52,644 bases of DNA, taken from assembly GCA_025356015.1 (NCBI GenBank), contig JANXYO010000022.1, forward strand, positions 1 to 52,644. The letters run 5' to 3'. Position numbers and translations under genes: made by a program. Shown one piece after another: positions 14,905 through 23,775 of this stretch. The notes under the pieces were generated by a model. That model was given only the letters and a program-made list of their open reading frames with translations. It searched no databases and was not told where the DNA came from. The DNA is from Spirochaetaceae bacterium (GTDB lineage: Bacteria > Spirochaetota > Spirochaetia > Treponematales > Rectinemataceae). Within the stretch, counting starts at the first letter, position 1. Each line of letters opens with the position of its first letter.

Positions 14905-16245
14905 ATGATCCCCGAACACCTTAAAGACAAGGTTCCTCCGCACAATGCAGAGGCCGAGCAGGCCTGCCTCGGCGCCGTCCTCCTGGACCCTGAGTCCGTG
15001 GCCGAAGTCCTGCGCTTCCTCAGGCCAGAGGATTTCTATGTCAACGCCAACCGTGAGGTGTTCGCGGGCATCATCTCGCTCTACGAAAAGGGACAGAAGG
15101 CCGACCTCATCACTCTCACGGACGAACTGAGGCTCCTCGGGACTCTCGAAAGGGCAGGAGGGCCGGGGTACATCGCCAACCTCACCTCGGTGACGCCTTC
15201 CTCGGCCAATGTCGAATACTACGCGAAGATCGTGCAGGAGACTTCGATCCGGCGCAATCTCATCCGGCTCTCAGCCGATATGAGTGCGAGGGCTCACGAC
15301 GATAGCACAGAGTCGGGCCTCATCCTTGACGAGGCCCAGGCACGCATATTCGAGATCACCCAGAACCGACAGTCGGTGATGTACAAGAGCGTAAAGGAGC
15401 TCTTGCCCGAGACGATAAAGACCATAGAGCGCCTCTTCAAGAACAAGAACGCGTACACGGGGATCCCCTCGGGTCTCCCGGACCTCGATTCCATGACATC
15501 AGGCTTCCAGGATTCGGAATTCATAGTCATCGGCGCGCGGCCCTCGGTCGGCAAGACAGCCCTCGCCCTCAGCATGGCATCCCACATAGCGGTGCGCGAG
15601 CGCATAAGCTGCGCCTTCTTCTCCCTCGAGATGGCCGACATGGCGATCATGCAGCGCCTCATCTCCAGTGAGGCCAGGATAGCGAGCGAGAAGATCCGTT
15701 CCGGACTCATCAAGCCCTCGGACTTCAACGCCCTCATGGAAGCGGCAGGCAGGATATACGAGGCACCCCTTTACATAATGGACATGCCCAACATGAAGCT
15801 GCTCGACCTAAGGACCATGGCGAGGCGGCTTCGCTCCGAGCGCGACGTCAAGATAATCTTCATCGACTACCTGACACTTATCACCCATGAGAACACCGAC
15901 CTTCCACGTTGGGAGCAGATAGCCAGCATCTCGCGTTCGCTCAAGGCCCTTGCGCGGGAGCTCAGAATGCCGGTGGTGGCCCTCTCCCAGCTCAAGCGCG
16001 AGGCCGAGGGCAAGCAGCCCACCCTTGCCGATCTGCGAGAATCGGGCTCCATCGAGCAGGACGCCGATGTCATCCTCTTCCTGCACAGGGACAGGGAAAG
16101 CAACAAGACAAGGGACGAGAGGTCCCCGGTGGTCGAGACCGAGCTCATCATCGCGAAACAGCGCAACGGGCCTGTCGGCAAGGTCGAGATCGCCTTCCTG
16201 CCTTCCTATACGCGCTTCGAATCGATTGAAAAGCGGATGTCCTGA
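14905..16245 (+). CDS. dnaB: replicative DNA helicase
   Basis: DnaB is the hexameric helicase that unwinds the replication fork. The N-terminal domain begins PPHNAEAEQACLGAVLLDPE. The RecA-like motor has Walker A GARPSVGKTALALSMA, a CAFFSLEM strand, the Walker B KIIFIDYLTLI, PVVALSQLKREAEGKQP, LADLRESGSIEQDADVILFL (motif H4) and the final arginine-rich FLPSYTRFE. The length of 446 residues is typical. GGAGGA 10 nt before ATG 14905 fixes the start. A hairpin but no clear promoter lies in the 196 bp gap after rplI, so partial read-through from the ribosomal operon is possible. Confidence 0.97.
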   Translation: MIPEHLKDKVPPHNAEAEQACLGAVLLDPESVAEVLRFLRPEDFYVNANREVFAGIISLYEKGQKADLITLTDELRLLGTLERAGGPGYIANLTSVTPSSANVEYYAKIVQETSIRRNLIRLSADMSARAHDDSTESGLILDEAQARIFEITQNRQSVMYKSVKELLPETIKTIERLFKNKNAYTGIPSGLPDLDSMTSGFQDSEFIVIGARPSVGKTALALSMASHIAVRERISCAFFSLEMADMAIMQRLISSEARIASEKIRSGLIKPSDFNALMEAAGRIYEAPLYIMDMPNMKLLDLRTMARRLRSERDVKIIFIDYLTLITHENTDLPRWEQIASISRSLKALARELRMPVVALSQLKREAEGKQPTLADLRESGSIEQDADVILFLHRDRESNKTRDERSPVVETELIIAKQRNGPVGKVEIAFLPSYTRFESIEKRMS

Positions 16246-16254
16246 GGCTATAGT
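16226..16254 (+). promoter_or_regulatory. promoter of the ComFB-family gene, inside the end of dnaB
   Basis: TTGAAA (16226-16231) and TATAGT (16249-16254) are exactly 17 nt apart, a near-consensus sigma-70 promoter. Transcription would start near 16261, just before the GGAGGGAGGGAG ribosome site, so the small gene can be expressed apart from dnaB. Confidence 0.65.
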
Positions 16255-16282
16255 TAAGATTCTGGTACTGGAGGGAGGGAGA

Positions 16283-16579
16283 ATGGGAATTCGCGATGAC
16301 TACGACTTCAGCATCCTCACCAATGAGGCGGAGCGCCTGGTCACCGACGAGCTTGAGCGGCAGCTGACGGCGAGGAAGGACGAATCGATCTGCGTCTGCG
16401 AGGACTGCGTGATCGACATGGCTGCGCTCGCGCTCAACTCCATCAAGCCTGTCTACCGTGTGTCACTTCTTGGGACGATGTACGCGGCCGCTCTGGACGG
16501 CGGCGAGTATGCCGAAGAGGTGCGCAGGGGCGTGTCGACGGCGATCGACCGGGTCCACGCCAACCCCTCGCACGATTGA
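16283..16579 (+). CDS. ComFB-family protein (late competence/cyclic-dinucleotide receptor type)
   Basis: The product has 98 residues. The family core is clear: a helix with NEAERLVTDELERQLTARKD, the cysteine cluster CVCEDCVIDMAALALNSI, then KPVYRVSLLGTMYAAALDGG and an EVRRGVSTAIDRV helix. Recent work on this family in cyanobacteria and other bacteria reports binding of cyclic dinucleotides. The three cysteines suggest a metal or redox site as in relatives. ATG 16283 follows a strong GGAGGGAGGGAG site. It has its own promoter in the dnaB end. A signalling role here is inference from the family. Confidence 0.75.
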   Translation: MGIRDDYDFSILTNEAERLVTDELERQLTARKDESICVCEDCVIDMAALALNSIKPVYRVSLLGTMYAAALDGGEYAEEVRRGVSTAIDRVHANPSHD

Positions 16580-16607
16580 GGTCTTCAGTCCAGGGGACCC
16601 TCGGGGC

Positions 16608-17216
16608 CTAGTCCAGCTCGGCCTCCAGGGCCCTGATCGACCGATAGGGCCCCGCGAATATCCGGTTGAAGGGTTCGGATCGCAGGGTCCTTGGCTTTTC
16701 GCCCTGGGTCTTCTCGTAGAGTTCTCTGCCAAGGTGAAGGACAGCGACCTCCCCATCCTTCAGACCCCTCACATGGAAGGTCAGCTTCCCGGCCTCGAGC
16801 CCGGCGTAGGCGACGAGGATTTCCGCTTCGGGGGCATCCTCCTCCGCCTTCGATGCGAGCCAGTACTTGAGTATCTCCACAGCCTCGGCATCGAGGCCAT
16901 CGGCCAGAATGCGGGCGCGTTCAACCAGCTCAGCGTAACCCACCAGCAACTCAGAACCCTTGGGAACCTCGGCCTTTCCACGGTAGACCGAGAGGCGGTC
17001 GAGCTCAGGGAGGACAGTCACATCGAGGTGCGACTTCTTCGAGCTCAGCCTGACCCTGAGCTCGGGCTTGAGAAGGGTCCCGCAGGAAGGGCAGCTCACC
17101 GCGAAGAAATCGCCCGAGATGATCTGGCCAATCCTCTCCGGCTCAGAGTCGAGGTCGATCGCGTCGGGTAGCTCGGCTTCGAAGCTCGACTCGCACTTGC
17201 ACGTGATTTTTCTCAT
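16608..17216 (-). CDS. CpXC-domain protein with an N-terminal zinc ribbon
   Basis: The product has 202 residues. The N-terminus MRKITCKCESSFEAELP and a second cysteine pair in FAVSCPSCGTLLKPEL form the CpXC zinc-ribbon-like motif, with a short acidic segment (DAIDLDSEPERIGQI) between them as in the family. The rest is a mixed alpha/beta domain (LSVYRGKAEVPKGSELLVGY, VGYAELVERARILADG). No catalytic motif is evident and the family function is unknown. GAGG precedes ATG 17216 by 6 nt. It follows rseP by 12 bp on the same strand, so it is probably the last gene of the dxr-rseP group. Confidence 0.75.
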   Translation of the reverse strand: MRKITCKCESSFEAELPDAIDLDSEPERIGQIISGDFFAVSCPSCGTLLKPELRVRLSSKKSHLDVTVLPELDRLSVYRGKAEVPKGSELLVGYAELVERARILADGLDAEAVEILKYWLASKAEEDAPEAEILVAYAGLEAGKLTFHVRGLKDGEVAVLHLGRELYEKTQGEKPRTLRSEPFNRIFAGPYRSIRALEAELD

Positions 17217-17228
17217 GTGATACCTCGC

Positions 17229-18599
17229 TTATTTTGCCGCGAAGAACAGGACATCGCCGACGGTGGCGAATAGGAAGATCGCAAGGATAAAGGCCGCACC
17301 GACGAATTGGAAGCGGTAGACAGTGAGGACCTTGAGCGGCCTCCTCCTGACTATCTCGGTGAGGAAGAGGACAACCTGGCCACCGTCGAGCGCGGGGATC
17401 GGCAACAGGTTCATGATGAACAGGCCAATGGAGAGGAAGGCAAGGAAGTTGAGCGGGAGGGCAAGCCCCGCCTGGCTCCCGGCCTTCATGCCCTCGCTTG
17501 CCGATCTTCCGACGAAGTAGGTGATGCGCGCCGGTCCCGAGACCGCCTTGAGCAGGTCGACGCCCTTGAACAGCAGGCCGAGGCTCTTGAGTGAGATCGA
17601 GAATGTCTTCCAGGTCTCGGCGGCCCCGCCTTCGATGGCAGATCCGAGGGACTGCGCCCGGTAGGTCTTTGTCTGGCTCCGGAAGCCCAGGCCCAAGTTC
17701 GACTCACCCGCATCGGTCCAGGCCAGGACCACCGAGGCCTCGACCCGCGAACCATTGCGCAAGAGGGTAAACTTGACTCGCTCGGGCCGCGAGGCCAGAT
17801 AGGACAGGGCCTCTATGGCATGGATCACAGGCTTGCCGTCGATCTCCGACACGAGGTCCCCGGCCTCGATGCCGGCTATGGCGGCCGCGCTCCCCTTGGC
17901 GACATCCTCGACAACCGGGTCAGTCCAGGAGTAGACGCCGATCCTGCCGGCTCCGGTGGAGCGGTCCATGACGGGAGTGACAGAGAGCGAGAGTAGCTGG
18001 GAGCCGCGTTCGACGCCAAGCTTGATCGGCTTGTCCGGCGAAAGGGCTATGGTCTCCTGCACGTCGCTATAGTCGGCCACGCTCTTGCCGTCGGCGGAGA
18101 CGATCCGGTCCCCACTCTTGAGCCCGGCGGCATCGGCCGGGAAGGTCTTGCCCTGGGTGCTTGGATCGAGGTGGTACTCACTCGCCAGGACAATGCGGTT
18201 CGAGGATGTCCTGATTGTATAGCCGACCGAGGAGACCACGATGAAGACAAGGAGTGCGAAGGCGACGTTGGCGAGGGGACCAGCGACAGCGATCACTATC
18301 CGGCGCCAGGGGGCCGCACCATAGAAGCTGCCGGGGTCACGGGGGAAGGACTCGGACTTTTCCTCAAGAGCCTTCCTGAAGGATTCCTCGCCCTTCATCT
18401 TGCAGTAGCCGCCTATCGGCACGGCCGAGATGCGCCATTCGGTGTTGCCGCGGCGGAATCCAAAAAGCTTCGGGCCCCAGCCGACGGAGAAGGCCTCGAC
18501 CTCGACGCCCATTGCCCGGGCCGCGGCGAAATGGCCGAGCTCGTGCACGACGACGACCAGGCCGAGACCCAGGAGGCCGAGGGCAATGATCAACAGCAT
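17229..18599 (-). CDS. rseP: RIP site-2 metalloprotease RseP
   Basis: This intramembrane zinc protease (M50B) cleaves anti-sigma factors or residual signal peptides. The active site VVHELGHFAAARAMG lies in the first transmembrane segment. Two PDZ-like domains occupy the middle (DAAGLKSGDRIVSADGKSVA and AAIAGIEAGDLVSEIDGKPV), and the second metal motif NLLPIPALDGGQVV is near residue 400. The length of 456 residues is standard. ATG 18599 overlaps the end of dxr by 10 bp. The order cdsA-dxr-rseP is common in bacteria and links isoprenoid precursor, phospholipid and envelope quality-control functions. Confidence 0.95.
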   Translation of the reverse strand: MLLIIALGLLGLGLVVVVHELGHFAAARAMGVEVEAFSVGWGPKLFGFRRGNTEWRISAVPIGGYCKMKGEESFRKALEEKSESFPRDPGSFYGAAPWRRIVIAVAGPLANVAFALLVFIVVSSVGYTIRTSSNRIVLASEYHLDPSTQGKTFPADAAGLKSGDRIVSADGKSVADYSDVQETIALSPDKPIKLGVERGSQLLSLSVTPVMDRSTGAGRIGVYSWTDPVVEDVAKGSAAAIAGIEAGDLVSEIDGKPVIHAIEALSYLASRPERVKFTLLRNGSRVEASVVLAWTDAGESNLGLGFRSQTKTYRAQSLGSAIEGGAAETWKTFSISLKSLGLLFKGVDLLKAVSGPARITYFVGRSASEGMKAGSQAGLALPLNFLAFLSIGLFIMNLLPIPALDGGQVVLFLTEIVRRRPLKVLTVYRFQFVGAAFILAIFLFATVGDVLFFAAK

Positions 18600-19723
18600 G
18601 AATACTCCCTGACGGCGGCCCTTGCTGCTACGCGGGCCGACATATCGGCATCGAATATACTCTCGAGTCCGTCCAAGCGGGAAGGCCAGGCCTTCTCCAT
18701 TGTGCGCGCCACGACGCCCGCGATTTCTAGAAATCCGATCTGGCCACGCTCGAAGGCCTCGACCGCGACCTCATCAGCCGCATTGTAGGCCACGGTTCCG
18801 CCCTCGCCAATTTCGAGGGCCCGGTAGGCCAGGCCGAGGAGTGGGTAGCGCTCAGCCTGGGGCTGCCTGAACTCCAAGGTATATCCCGCGAGCTCGAGGC
18901 GCCCGAAGGGGCAGGGCAGGGTTTCCGGCCAGGTGAGGGCATTCTGGATCGGTACCCTCATGTCGGGCTTTGATATCTGGGCGTAGAGCGACCCGTCCCT
19001 CGACCTTACCAGGGCGTGCACGAGGCTCTGCGGATGAATCAGGACCCTCACCCGCTCGGCCGAGAAGCCGAAAAGCCTCACTGCCTCGATCACCTCGAGT
19101 CCCTTGTTCGCCATGGTCGCGGAATCTATTGTGATCTTCCGCCCCATGTTCCAGTTGGGATGGGCTGCCGCCTCGTCGGCGGTCGCCGACGCCAGCTCGG
19201 CGATGGGGCGGTCGCGGAATGCCCCTCCGGAGGCTGTGATCGTGAGCTCATCGATCGCCGTCGATCCCAGAAGTCCGACCAGCTGGAAGAGGGCTGCGTG
19301 CTCGGAATCGACGGGGATTATGTTGCGGCCCGAGGCAGCAGCCGCGTCCTTAAGGAGGCGCCATGCCATGACGACGCTCTCCTTGTTGGCGAGGGCGAGG
19401 TCCTTCCCGCTCTCCAGGGCTGCGATCGAGGGTGCCAGGCCTCCGGATCCCGCCGCCCCATTGACTACCATGTCGGCTTCGGTTCCGCGGACAAGCTCCT
19501 CAAGCCCGGTCGATCCGCGCAGGCTGACAGTGTCGCTTGGCGCTGCCTCTCCACTCAGGCAGAGCCTGGCGGCGGGGAAGTCCGCCGCGATCGCCCGGAT
19601 CCCCGCCTCATCCCGATGCGCCGAGGCTCCGGCCAAGCTGAAGAGCCCGGGATTCGAACGTATGACGTCGAGGGTCTGCCTGCCGATTGAACCAGTTGCG
19701 CCAATGAGGACTATGCGCTTCAC
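18590..19723 (-). CDS. dxr: 1-deoxy-D-xylulose 5-phosphate reductoisomerase
   Basis: Dxr makes 2-C-methyl-D-erythritol 4-phosphate in the MEP isoprenoid pathway. The NADPH fold starts KRIVLIGATGSIGRQTLDVI. ALANKESVV, the metal- and substrate-binding PVDSEHAALFQ, ITASGGAFRD, HPNWNMGRKITIDSATMANK and LIHPQSLVHALV are all present. I use GTG 19723 because it directly precedes the nucleotide-binding strand. The frame continues 54 codons upstream into cdsA with no homologous sequence. Length is 377 residues. It lies 4 nt after the cdsA stop, so the pathway product and undecaprenyl synthesis (uppS) are encoded together. Confidence 0.95.
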   Translation of the reverse strand: MKRIVLIGATGSIGRQTLDVIRSNPGLFSLAGASAHRDEAGIRAIAADFPAARLCLSGEAAPSDTVSLRGSTGLEELVRGTEADMVVNGAAGSGGLAPSIAALESGKDLALANKESVVMAWRLLKDAAAASGRNIIPVDSEHAALFQLVGLLGSTAIDELTITASGGAFRDRPIAELASATADEAAAHPNWNMGRKITIDSATMANKGLEVIEAVRLFGFSAERVRVLIHPQSLVHALVRSRDGSLYAQISKPDMRVPIQNALTWPETLPCPFGRLELAGYTLEFRQPQAERYPLLGLAYRALEIGEGGTVAYNAADEVAVEAFERGQIGFLEIAGVVARTMEKAWPSRLDGLESIFDADMSARVAARAAVREYSCC

Positions 19724-19727
19724 GGTT

Positions 19728-20594
19728 TCACCGAAACAGCCCGAGGAGCTGAGAGAGTCCATAGAAGGCCGGGGCGGCGAAAAGCAGGCTGTCGAGAGAG
19801 TCGAGGAAGCCTCCTCGGCCTGGCACGAAATTGCCCGAGTCCTTCGTCCCTGCGCTGCGCTTGAGGGCGCTCTCAAAAAGGTCACCCAGTATCACGGCCA
19901 CACCGATCAGCAGGGCAAAGGGGATTATTGCCCAGAACGGGGCGCCGATCGCCCGGGGAAAGGCCAGCTTGGAGAGGTAGGCACAGAGGAGGGAACCAGC
20001 CATGCCTCCGATGAAGCCAGCGACGCTTTTGTTGGGAGACACCGCGACAATGCCCCTTCGCCGGCCCAGGGTCATCCCAGTGAGCCAGGCGGCGCTGTCA
20101 TTGCCAAAAGTGACAAAGGCAAAACTCAGGAGGGATTCGGTCGCGTATCTCGGCTCGGCGGCGATGAGAACTATGAGGGATCCGAGGAAGCCGGGGTAGA
20201 TGAGGACAAAACCGTAGGCGGAGGAAAGGGAGATTATCGAAGGTATGTCCTGCGGCTTCGCGAAGGCGAAGGCCGAGAAGCCTCCCACTGCAGCCAGGGC
20301 AAAGCCGAGCCCGACTAGTCCAAGGACCCCTGTGCTGCCCCCGCTATCGCCAGCCAGGCAGAGCGCGAAAGCCAGGACAGGAGGGAAAAGGCCAAGGGCG
20401 ACGACCAGGGGCGTACGAACCTTCAGGCCCTTCTCCCTGAGGATGCGCGCGAGCTCGAAGGAACCTCCTCCAAGGAGGATGAGGATGAGGAATACGGCCG
20501 CGGCATGGCGGGCGCCGGGAAGCAGGACCACGACAGCCAGCATCGCCGGGACGCCGATGATAAAAAGCAGGAGCCTCTGTATCAGGTTGCTCAC
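19728..20594 (-). CDS. cdsA: phosphatidate cytidylyltransferase
   Basis: CdsA converts phosphatidic acid to CDP-diacylglycerol at the inner membrane. The 288-residue protein has about eight hydrophobic segments and the C-terminal signature region SALKRSAGTKDSGNFVPGRG followed by GFLDSLDSLLFAAP. Two positions differ from the common signature PGHGGxxDRxDS: His is Arg and the Arg after Asp is Ser. The essential KD and D...D acidic residues are kept. GTSP-like NKSVAGFIGGMAGSLL is present. It overlaps uppS by 4 nt. I think the variant is a lineage feature rather than loss of function. Confidence 0.9.
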   Translation of the reverse strand: MSNLIQRLLLFIIGVPAMLAVVVLLPGARHAAAVFLILILLGGGSFELARILREKGLKVRTPLVVALGLFPPVLAFALCLAGDSGGSTGVLGLVGLGFALAAVGGFSAFAFAKPQDIPSIISLSSAYGFVLIYPGFLGSLIVLIAAEPRYATESLLSFAFVTFGNDSAAWLTGMTLGRRRGIVAVSPNKSVAGFIGGMAGSLLCAYLSKLAFPRAIGAPFWAIIPFALLIGVAVILGDLFESALKRSAGTKDSGNFVPGRGGFLDSLDSLLFAAPAFYGLSQLLGLFR

Positions 20595-21292
20595 TTGAGG
20601 CCGCCGAATTTGCGTTCCCGCCTGCGGTAGTCACCTACCGCCTGGGCAAGGTCCTCCGGGCCGAAGTCGGGCCACAGCTTCGGGCTGAACCAGAGCTCGG
20701 CGTAGGCAGATTCCCAGAGGAGGAAATTGGAGAGGCGCATCTCGCCCGCCGTCCTGATGATGAGATCGGGGTCAGGCAGGTCTGGCCTGTCCATGGCCGA
20801 TGATAGCGAGACCTCGTCGATGCTCCGTCCCTCTTCGAGAAGCCGGCCCGCGGCGCGCACGATCTCGTCGCGCCCTCCGTAGTTGATGGCGAGATTGACG
20901 GTCATGCGGTCGAATCCCCTCGTCTCAGCCTGGACCTTCTCGAGCTCCAGGACTATCTCGTCCGGCAATCCGGCGGTGTTTCCGGAGTGGACGACGCGGA
21001 TGCCATTCGCTTGGTAGAAATCGAGTTCGGCGACAAGGTGGCGGCGGATGAGGCCCATGAGGAAGCCCACTTCATCGGTCGCGCGCTTCCAGTTCTCGGT
21101 CGAGAAGGTGTAGAGCGAAAGCACCCGGATTCCAAGATCCTCCGCTGTGCGTACGATCCGCTTGGCGATGTCGAGGCCCTCACGGTGTCCCGCTGTGCGC
21201 GGAAGGCCACGGGCGCTCGCCCATCGCCCGTTCCCGTCCATGATGATCCCGACGTGGACCGGACCGGGGCTCGGGGACGCGTTGTGCGGCAC
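20591..21292 (-). CDS. uppS: undecaprenyl diphosphate synthase (cis-prenyltransferase)
   Basis: UppS extends farnesyl diphosphate to the C55 carrier for peptidoglycan. The family motifs are present: HVGIIMDGNGRWASARGLPR (catalytic Asp and the pyrophosphate-binding Gly-Asn-Gly-Arg), HREGLD, LYTFSTENWKR, VNLAINYGGRDEIVRA, DPDLIIRTAGEMRLSNFLLW and YAELWFSP. The length of 233 residues is normal. The start is GTG 21292 with AAAAGGGG upstream. The stop overlaps cdsA. It follows frr by 14 bp. Confidence 0.96.
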   Translation of the reverse strand: MPHNASPSPGPVHVGIIMDGNGRWASARGLPRTAGHREGLDIAKRIVRTAEDLGIRVLSLYTFSTENWKRATDEVGFLMGLIRRHLVAELDFYQANGIRVVHSGNTAGLPDEIVLELEKVQAETRGFDRMTVNLAINYGGRDEIVRAAGRLLEEGRSIDEVSLSSAMDRPDLPDPDLIIRTAGEMRLSNFLLWESAYAELWFSPKLWPDFGPEDLAQAVGDYRRRERKFGGLK

Positions 21293-21306
21293 GGCATGTA
21301 CCCCTT

Positions 21307-21861
21307 TTAGACTTCCATGATCTCTTTTTCTTTTTCCTCGAGCGTCTTCCCGACCTGGGCAATGTATGAATCCGTGAGCTTCTGGAGCTCCTCTTCTTCC
21401 TTCTTGATCGCGTCCTCGGGGACGCCACCGGCCGAGAGCTGCTTCCTGAGGTCCTCGAGCCCGTCGCGCCTGACATTGCGTATGGACACCCTCGACTGCT
21501 CGGCCATGGACCTGGCCATCTTCGCCAGATCTTTCCGGCGCTCCTCGGTGAGGGGGGGTATCGAGATGCGGATAACCTTGCCGTCATTTGAGGGATTCAA
21601 GGAAAGCTCCGATTTCTGGATTCCCTTCTCGATCTCCCCTATAAGGGACCTGTCCCATGGCTGGATCACGATCAAGCGGGCCTCGGGGACCGAAACGGTT
21701 GCAACCTGGGACAGTGGCGTCTTCTGGCCGTAATAGTCCACGCGGATCTTGTCCAGAAGGGTGGGCGAGGCGCGCCCCGTCCTGAGCCCGTTGAACTCAT
21801 CCTTGAGTGCGACGACCGCCTTCTTCATCCGTTCTTCGCAGGCGCTCTTCACCGAATCCAT
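21307..21861 (-). CDS. frr: ribosome recycling factor
   Basis: RRF splits post-termination ribosomes with EF-G. The helical domain and the conserved LRTGRASPTLLDKIRVDYYG, then PLSQVATVSVPEARLIVIQPWD and the C-terminal helices ISIPPLTEERRKDLAKMARS are typical. I use ATG 21861 (MDSVKSACEERMKKAV) because AAGGGGG lies 6 nt upstream. A longer frame adds nine codons including the ribosome site itself. Length is 184 residues. It is separated from tsf by 143 bp containing a strong hairpin, and pyrH, which often lies between tsf and frr, is absent. Confidence 0.96.
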   Translation of the reverse strand: MDSVKSACEERMKKAVVALKDEFNGLRTGRASPTLLDKIRVDYYGQKTPLSQVATVSVPEARLIVIQPWDRSLIGEIEKGIQKSELSLNPSNDGKVIRISIPPLTEERRKDLAKMARSMAEQSRVSIRNVRRDGLEDLRKQLSAGGVPEDAIKKEEEELQKLTDSYIAQVGKTLEEKEKEIMEV

Positions 21862-21932
21862 TGCATCCCCCTTATTGCCGGGAAACATTATGCCCCAAAA
21901 GGGATGGGGCCTGATAGCCGCTGTAACGAAGA

Positions 21933-21969
21933 CGCGGATTCCACCACCAAGAAGGCGGTGGAATCCGCG
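21933..21969 (-). terminator. 13-bp hairpin between tsf and frr
   Basis: CGCGGATTCCACC (21933-21945) pairs perfectly with GGTGGAATCCGCG (21957-21969) around an 11 nt loop. There is no T run on the minus strand. It may terminate part of the rpsB-tsf transcript or protect its 3' end, leaving frr at a lower level. Confidence 0.45.
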
Positions 21970-22004
21970 CAGTCAGTCCAAGGGGCGGGAGCCCGCCTGG
22001 TGCA

Positions 22005-22856
22005 TCAGGCCTCTCCGACCTTCAGGTAGGTATACTCGGCGAGCTCGAGCTTGCAGCCAGCTTCCTTGGCGACGGAAGCCATGAAAGTCCCCACGGGGAC
22101 CTTCTCTTCCTTCACGAAGCCCTGATCAAGCAGGCATATCTCGGCCATGAGCTTCTTGAGCTTGCCCTTGAGGATCCCCTCGATGATGTTGGCCGGCTTG
22201 CCCTTCATCTTCTCGTCAAGCTCGATCTGCTTCTGGAAGATCTCCTGCTGCTCCTTGACCCAGGCCGCGTCGGGCTTCGACTGGTCGAGGAACATGGGGT
22301 TGAAAGCGGCGATGTGGAGCGCGATATCGTGGACGAAGGCGAGGACCTTCTCATTCGAGAAGGCCTCGGCCTTGTCCGATTTCATCTTCGCTATCACGAC
22401 GATCTTGCCGTCACCATGGGAATAGGAGTGGACATACTCGCCGGCGCCCGCGGTTACGGTCCTGACCCGCCTGAGCGTGATGTTCTCCTTGATCAGGACG
22501 GCGATGTCCTTGACCATGGCCTCGAGCTCGGGGCTCCCGGCGTTCGCTCCCTTGTCATATGCCAGGGCGACGATCTTGTTGCCAGCCTCGATGAAGTCCT
22601 TGTTGCGTGATACGAAGTCGGTCTCGCACGCGATCTCGACGGCCGTCACCTTGCCCGTGGTCTCCTTGACGAAGATCCGGCCTTCGTTGGTCGCCCGGCC
22701 CGCCCGCTTCTCGACTCCGGCCATGCCCCATTCGCGCAGGATCCTCTCGGCGGCGGCAATATCGCCGCTGGCCTCGACAAGGGCCTTCTTGCAGTCCATC
22801 ATCCCCGCTCCGGTCTTCTCACGGAGGTTCTTTACATCGCTTGCCTTGATTTCCAC
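22005..22856 (-). CDS. tsf: translation elongation factor Ts
   Basis: EF-Ts exchanges GDP for GTP on EF-Tu. The N-terminal UBA-like segment VKNLREKTGAGMMDCKKAL, the signature EIACETDFVSRNKDF and the C-terminal core are present. The start is GTG 22856, preceded by GGAGAGATAAC. Length is 283 residues. It lies 24 bp downstream of rpsB on the same strand, the near-universal arrangement. Confidence 0.96.
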   Translation of the reverse strand: MEIKASDVKNLREKTGAGMMDCKKALVEASGDIAAAERILREWGMAGVEKRAGRATNEGRIFVKETTGKVTAVEIACETDFVSRNKDFIEAGNKIVALAYDKGANAGSPELEAMVKDIAVLIKENITLRRVRTVTAGAGEYVHSYSHGDGKIVVIAKMKSDKAEAFSNEKVLAFVHDIALHIAAFNPMFLDQSKPDAAWVKEQQEIFQKQIELDEKMKGKPANIIEGILKGKLKKLMAEICLLDQGFVKEEKVPVGTFMASVAKEAGCKLELAEYTYLKVGEA

Positions 22857-22880
22857 GTTATCTCTCCTGGCCTTATAGTC

Positions 22881-23762
22881 TTACTTTGCCTCGTAGAGGC
22901 GATCCTCGTCGACGCTCGGGGCGGGTTCCTCGGTGGGGGTCTCCTCAACCTTCGGCTTGTCGGCGGCGCTGTAGGTGGCAGGATCGATCTCGACCTCGTC
23001 CTCGTCGGAGGGGGGAGCGGCGTCGGTCTTGATCTCCTCGGTCTCGTCGCCCTGGAGGTTCTCGATGATCTTGAGGCCCTCGGCGGCGCCGGCCTCGACG
23101 ACCGCGTTCGCGATGATCTGGGTGAAGAGGCTGATTGAGCGTATCGCGTCGTCATTACCGGGGATGGGGTAGGTGATCCCCTCGGGATTGCAGTTCGTAT
23201 CCACGACGGCGATGATCGGGATGCCAAGGCGCTGCGCTTCCGCGACGGCGATGGCTTCCTTCCTGGTGTCGATCACGAAGAGCACACCGGGGTGCTCCTT
23301 CATTTCCTTGATGCCGCCGAGGTTCTTCTCGAGCTTGGACTTTTCCTTCTGGAGACTCGCGATCTCCTTCTTGGTGAGGCTCTCGAAGGTGCCGTCGACT
23401 TCCATCTTCTCTATCTTCTTGAGGCGCTGGATTGATTTCTTGATCGTGGAAAAATTGGTCAGCATGCCGCCGAGCCAGCGGTTGTTGACCCAGAACTGTT
23501 CGCAGCGCTCCGCTTCCTTCTGGATGGCGGTCTGCGCTTGCTTCTTCGTGCCTACAAAGAGCACGGTCTTGCCCGATGCAACGGTCTTCTGGACCGCGTC
23601 GTAGGCTTCCTTGATGGCCTGAATTGTCTTCTGGAGGTCAATGATGTGGATGCCGTTGCGTTCCGCGAAGATGTACTTCTTCATGCGCGGATCCCAACGT
23701 TTCACCTGGTGGCCGAAGTGCACACCAGATTCGAGCAGGTTCTTCATCGTAACGACTGCCAA
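22881..23762 (-). CDS. rpsB: 30S ribosomal protein S2 with an acidic C-terminal tail
   Basis: The S2 fold is clear: [62 protein letters not shown] and the late [20 protein letters not shown]. About 45 extra C-terminal residues are rich in Glu, Asp and Pro. Translation probably starts at TTG 23762 because GGGAGG lies 5 nt before it. The ATG five codons later is the alternative. The gene follows a structured leader and leads rpsB-tsf. Confidence 0.95.
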   Translation of the reverse strand: MAVVTMKNLLESGVHFGHQVKRWDPRMKKYIFAERNGIHIIDLQKTIQAIKEAYDAVQKTVASGKTVLFVGTKKQAQTAIQKEAERCEQFWVNNRWLGGMLTNFSTIKKSIQRLKKIEKMEVDGTFESLTKKEIASLQKEKSKLEKNLGGIKEMKEHPGVLFVIDTRKEAIAVAEAQRLGIPIIAVVDTNCNPEGITYPIPGNDDAIRSISLFTQIIANAVVEAGAAEGLKIIENLQGDETEEIKTDAAPPSDEDEVEIDPATYSAADKPKVEETPTEEPAPSVDEDRLYEAK

Positions 23763-23775
23763 GAGGTCCTCCCGT

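Noticed and set aside
18590-19885. Longer Dxr frame starting in cdsA
   Set aside because: The extra residues show no Dxr motif and overlap cdsA. The NADPH-binding strand starts at GTG 19723.
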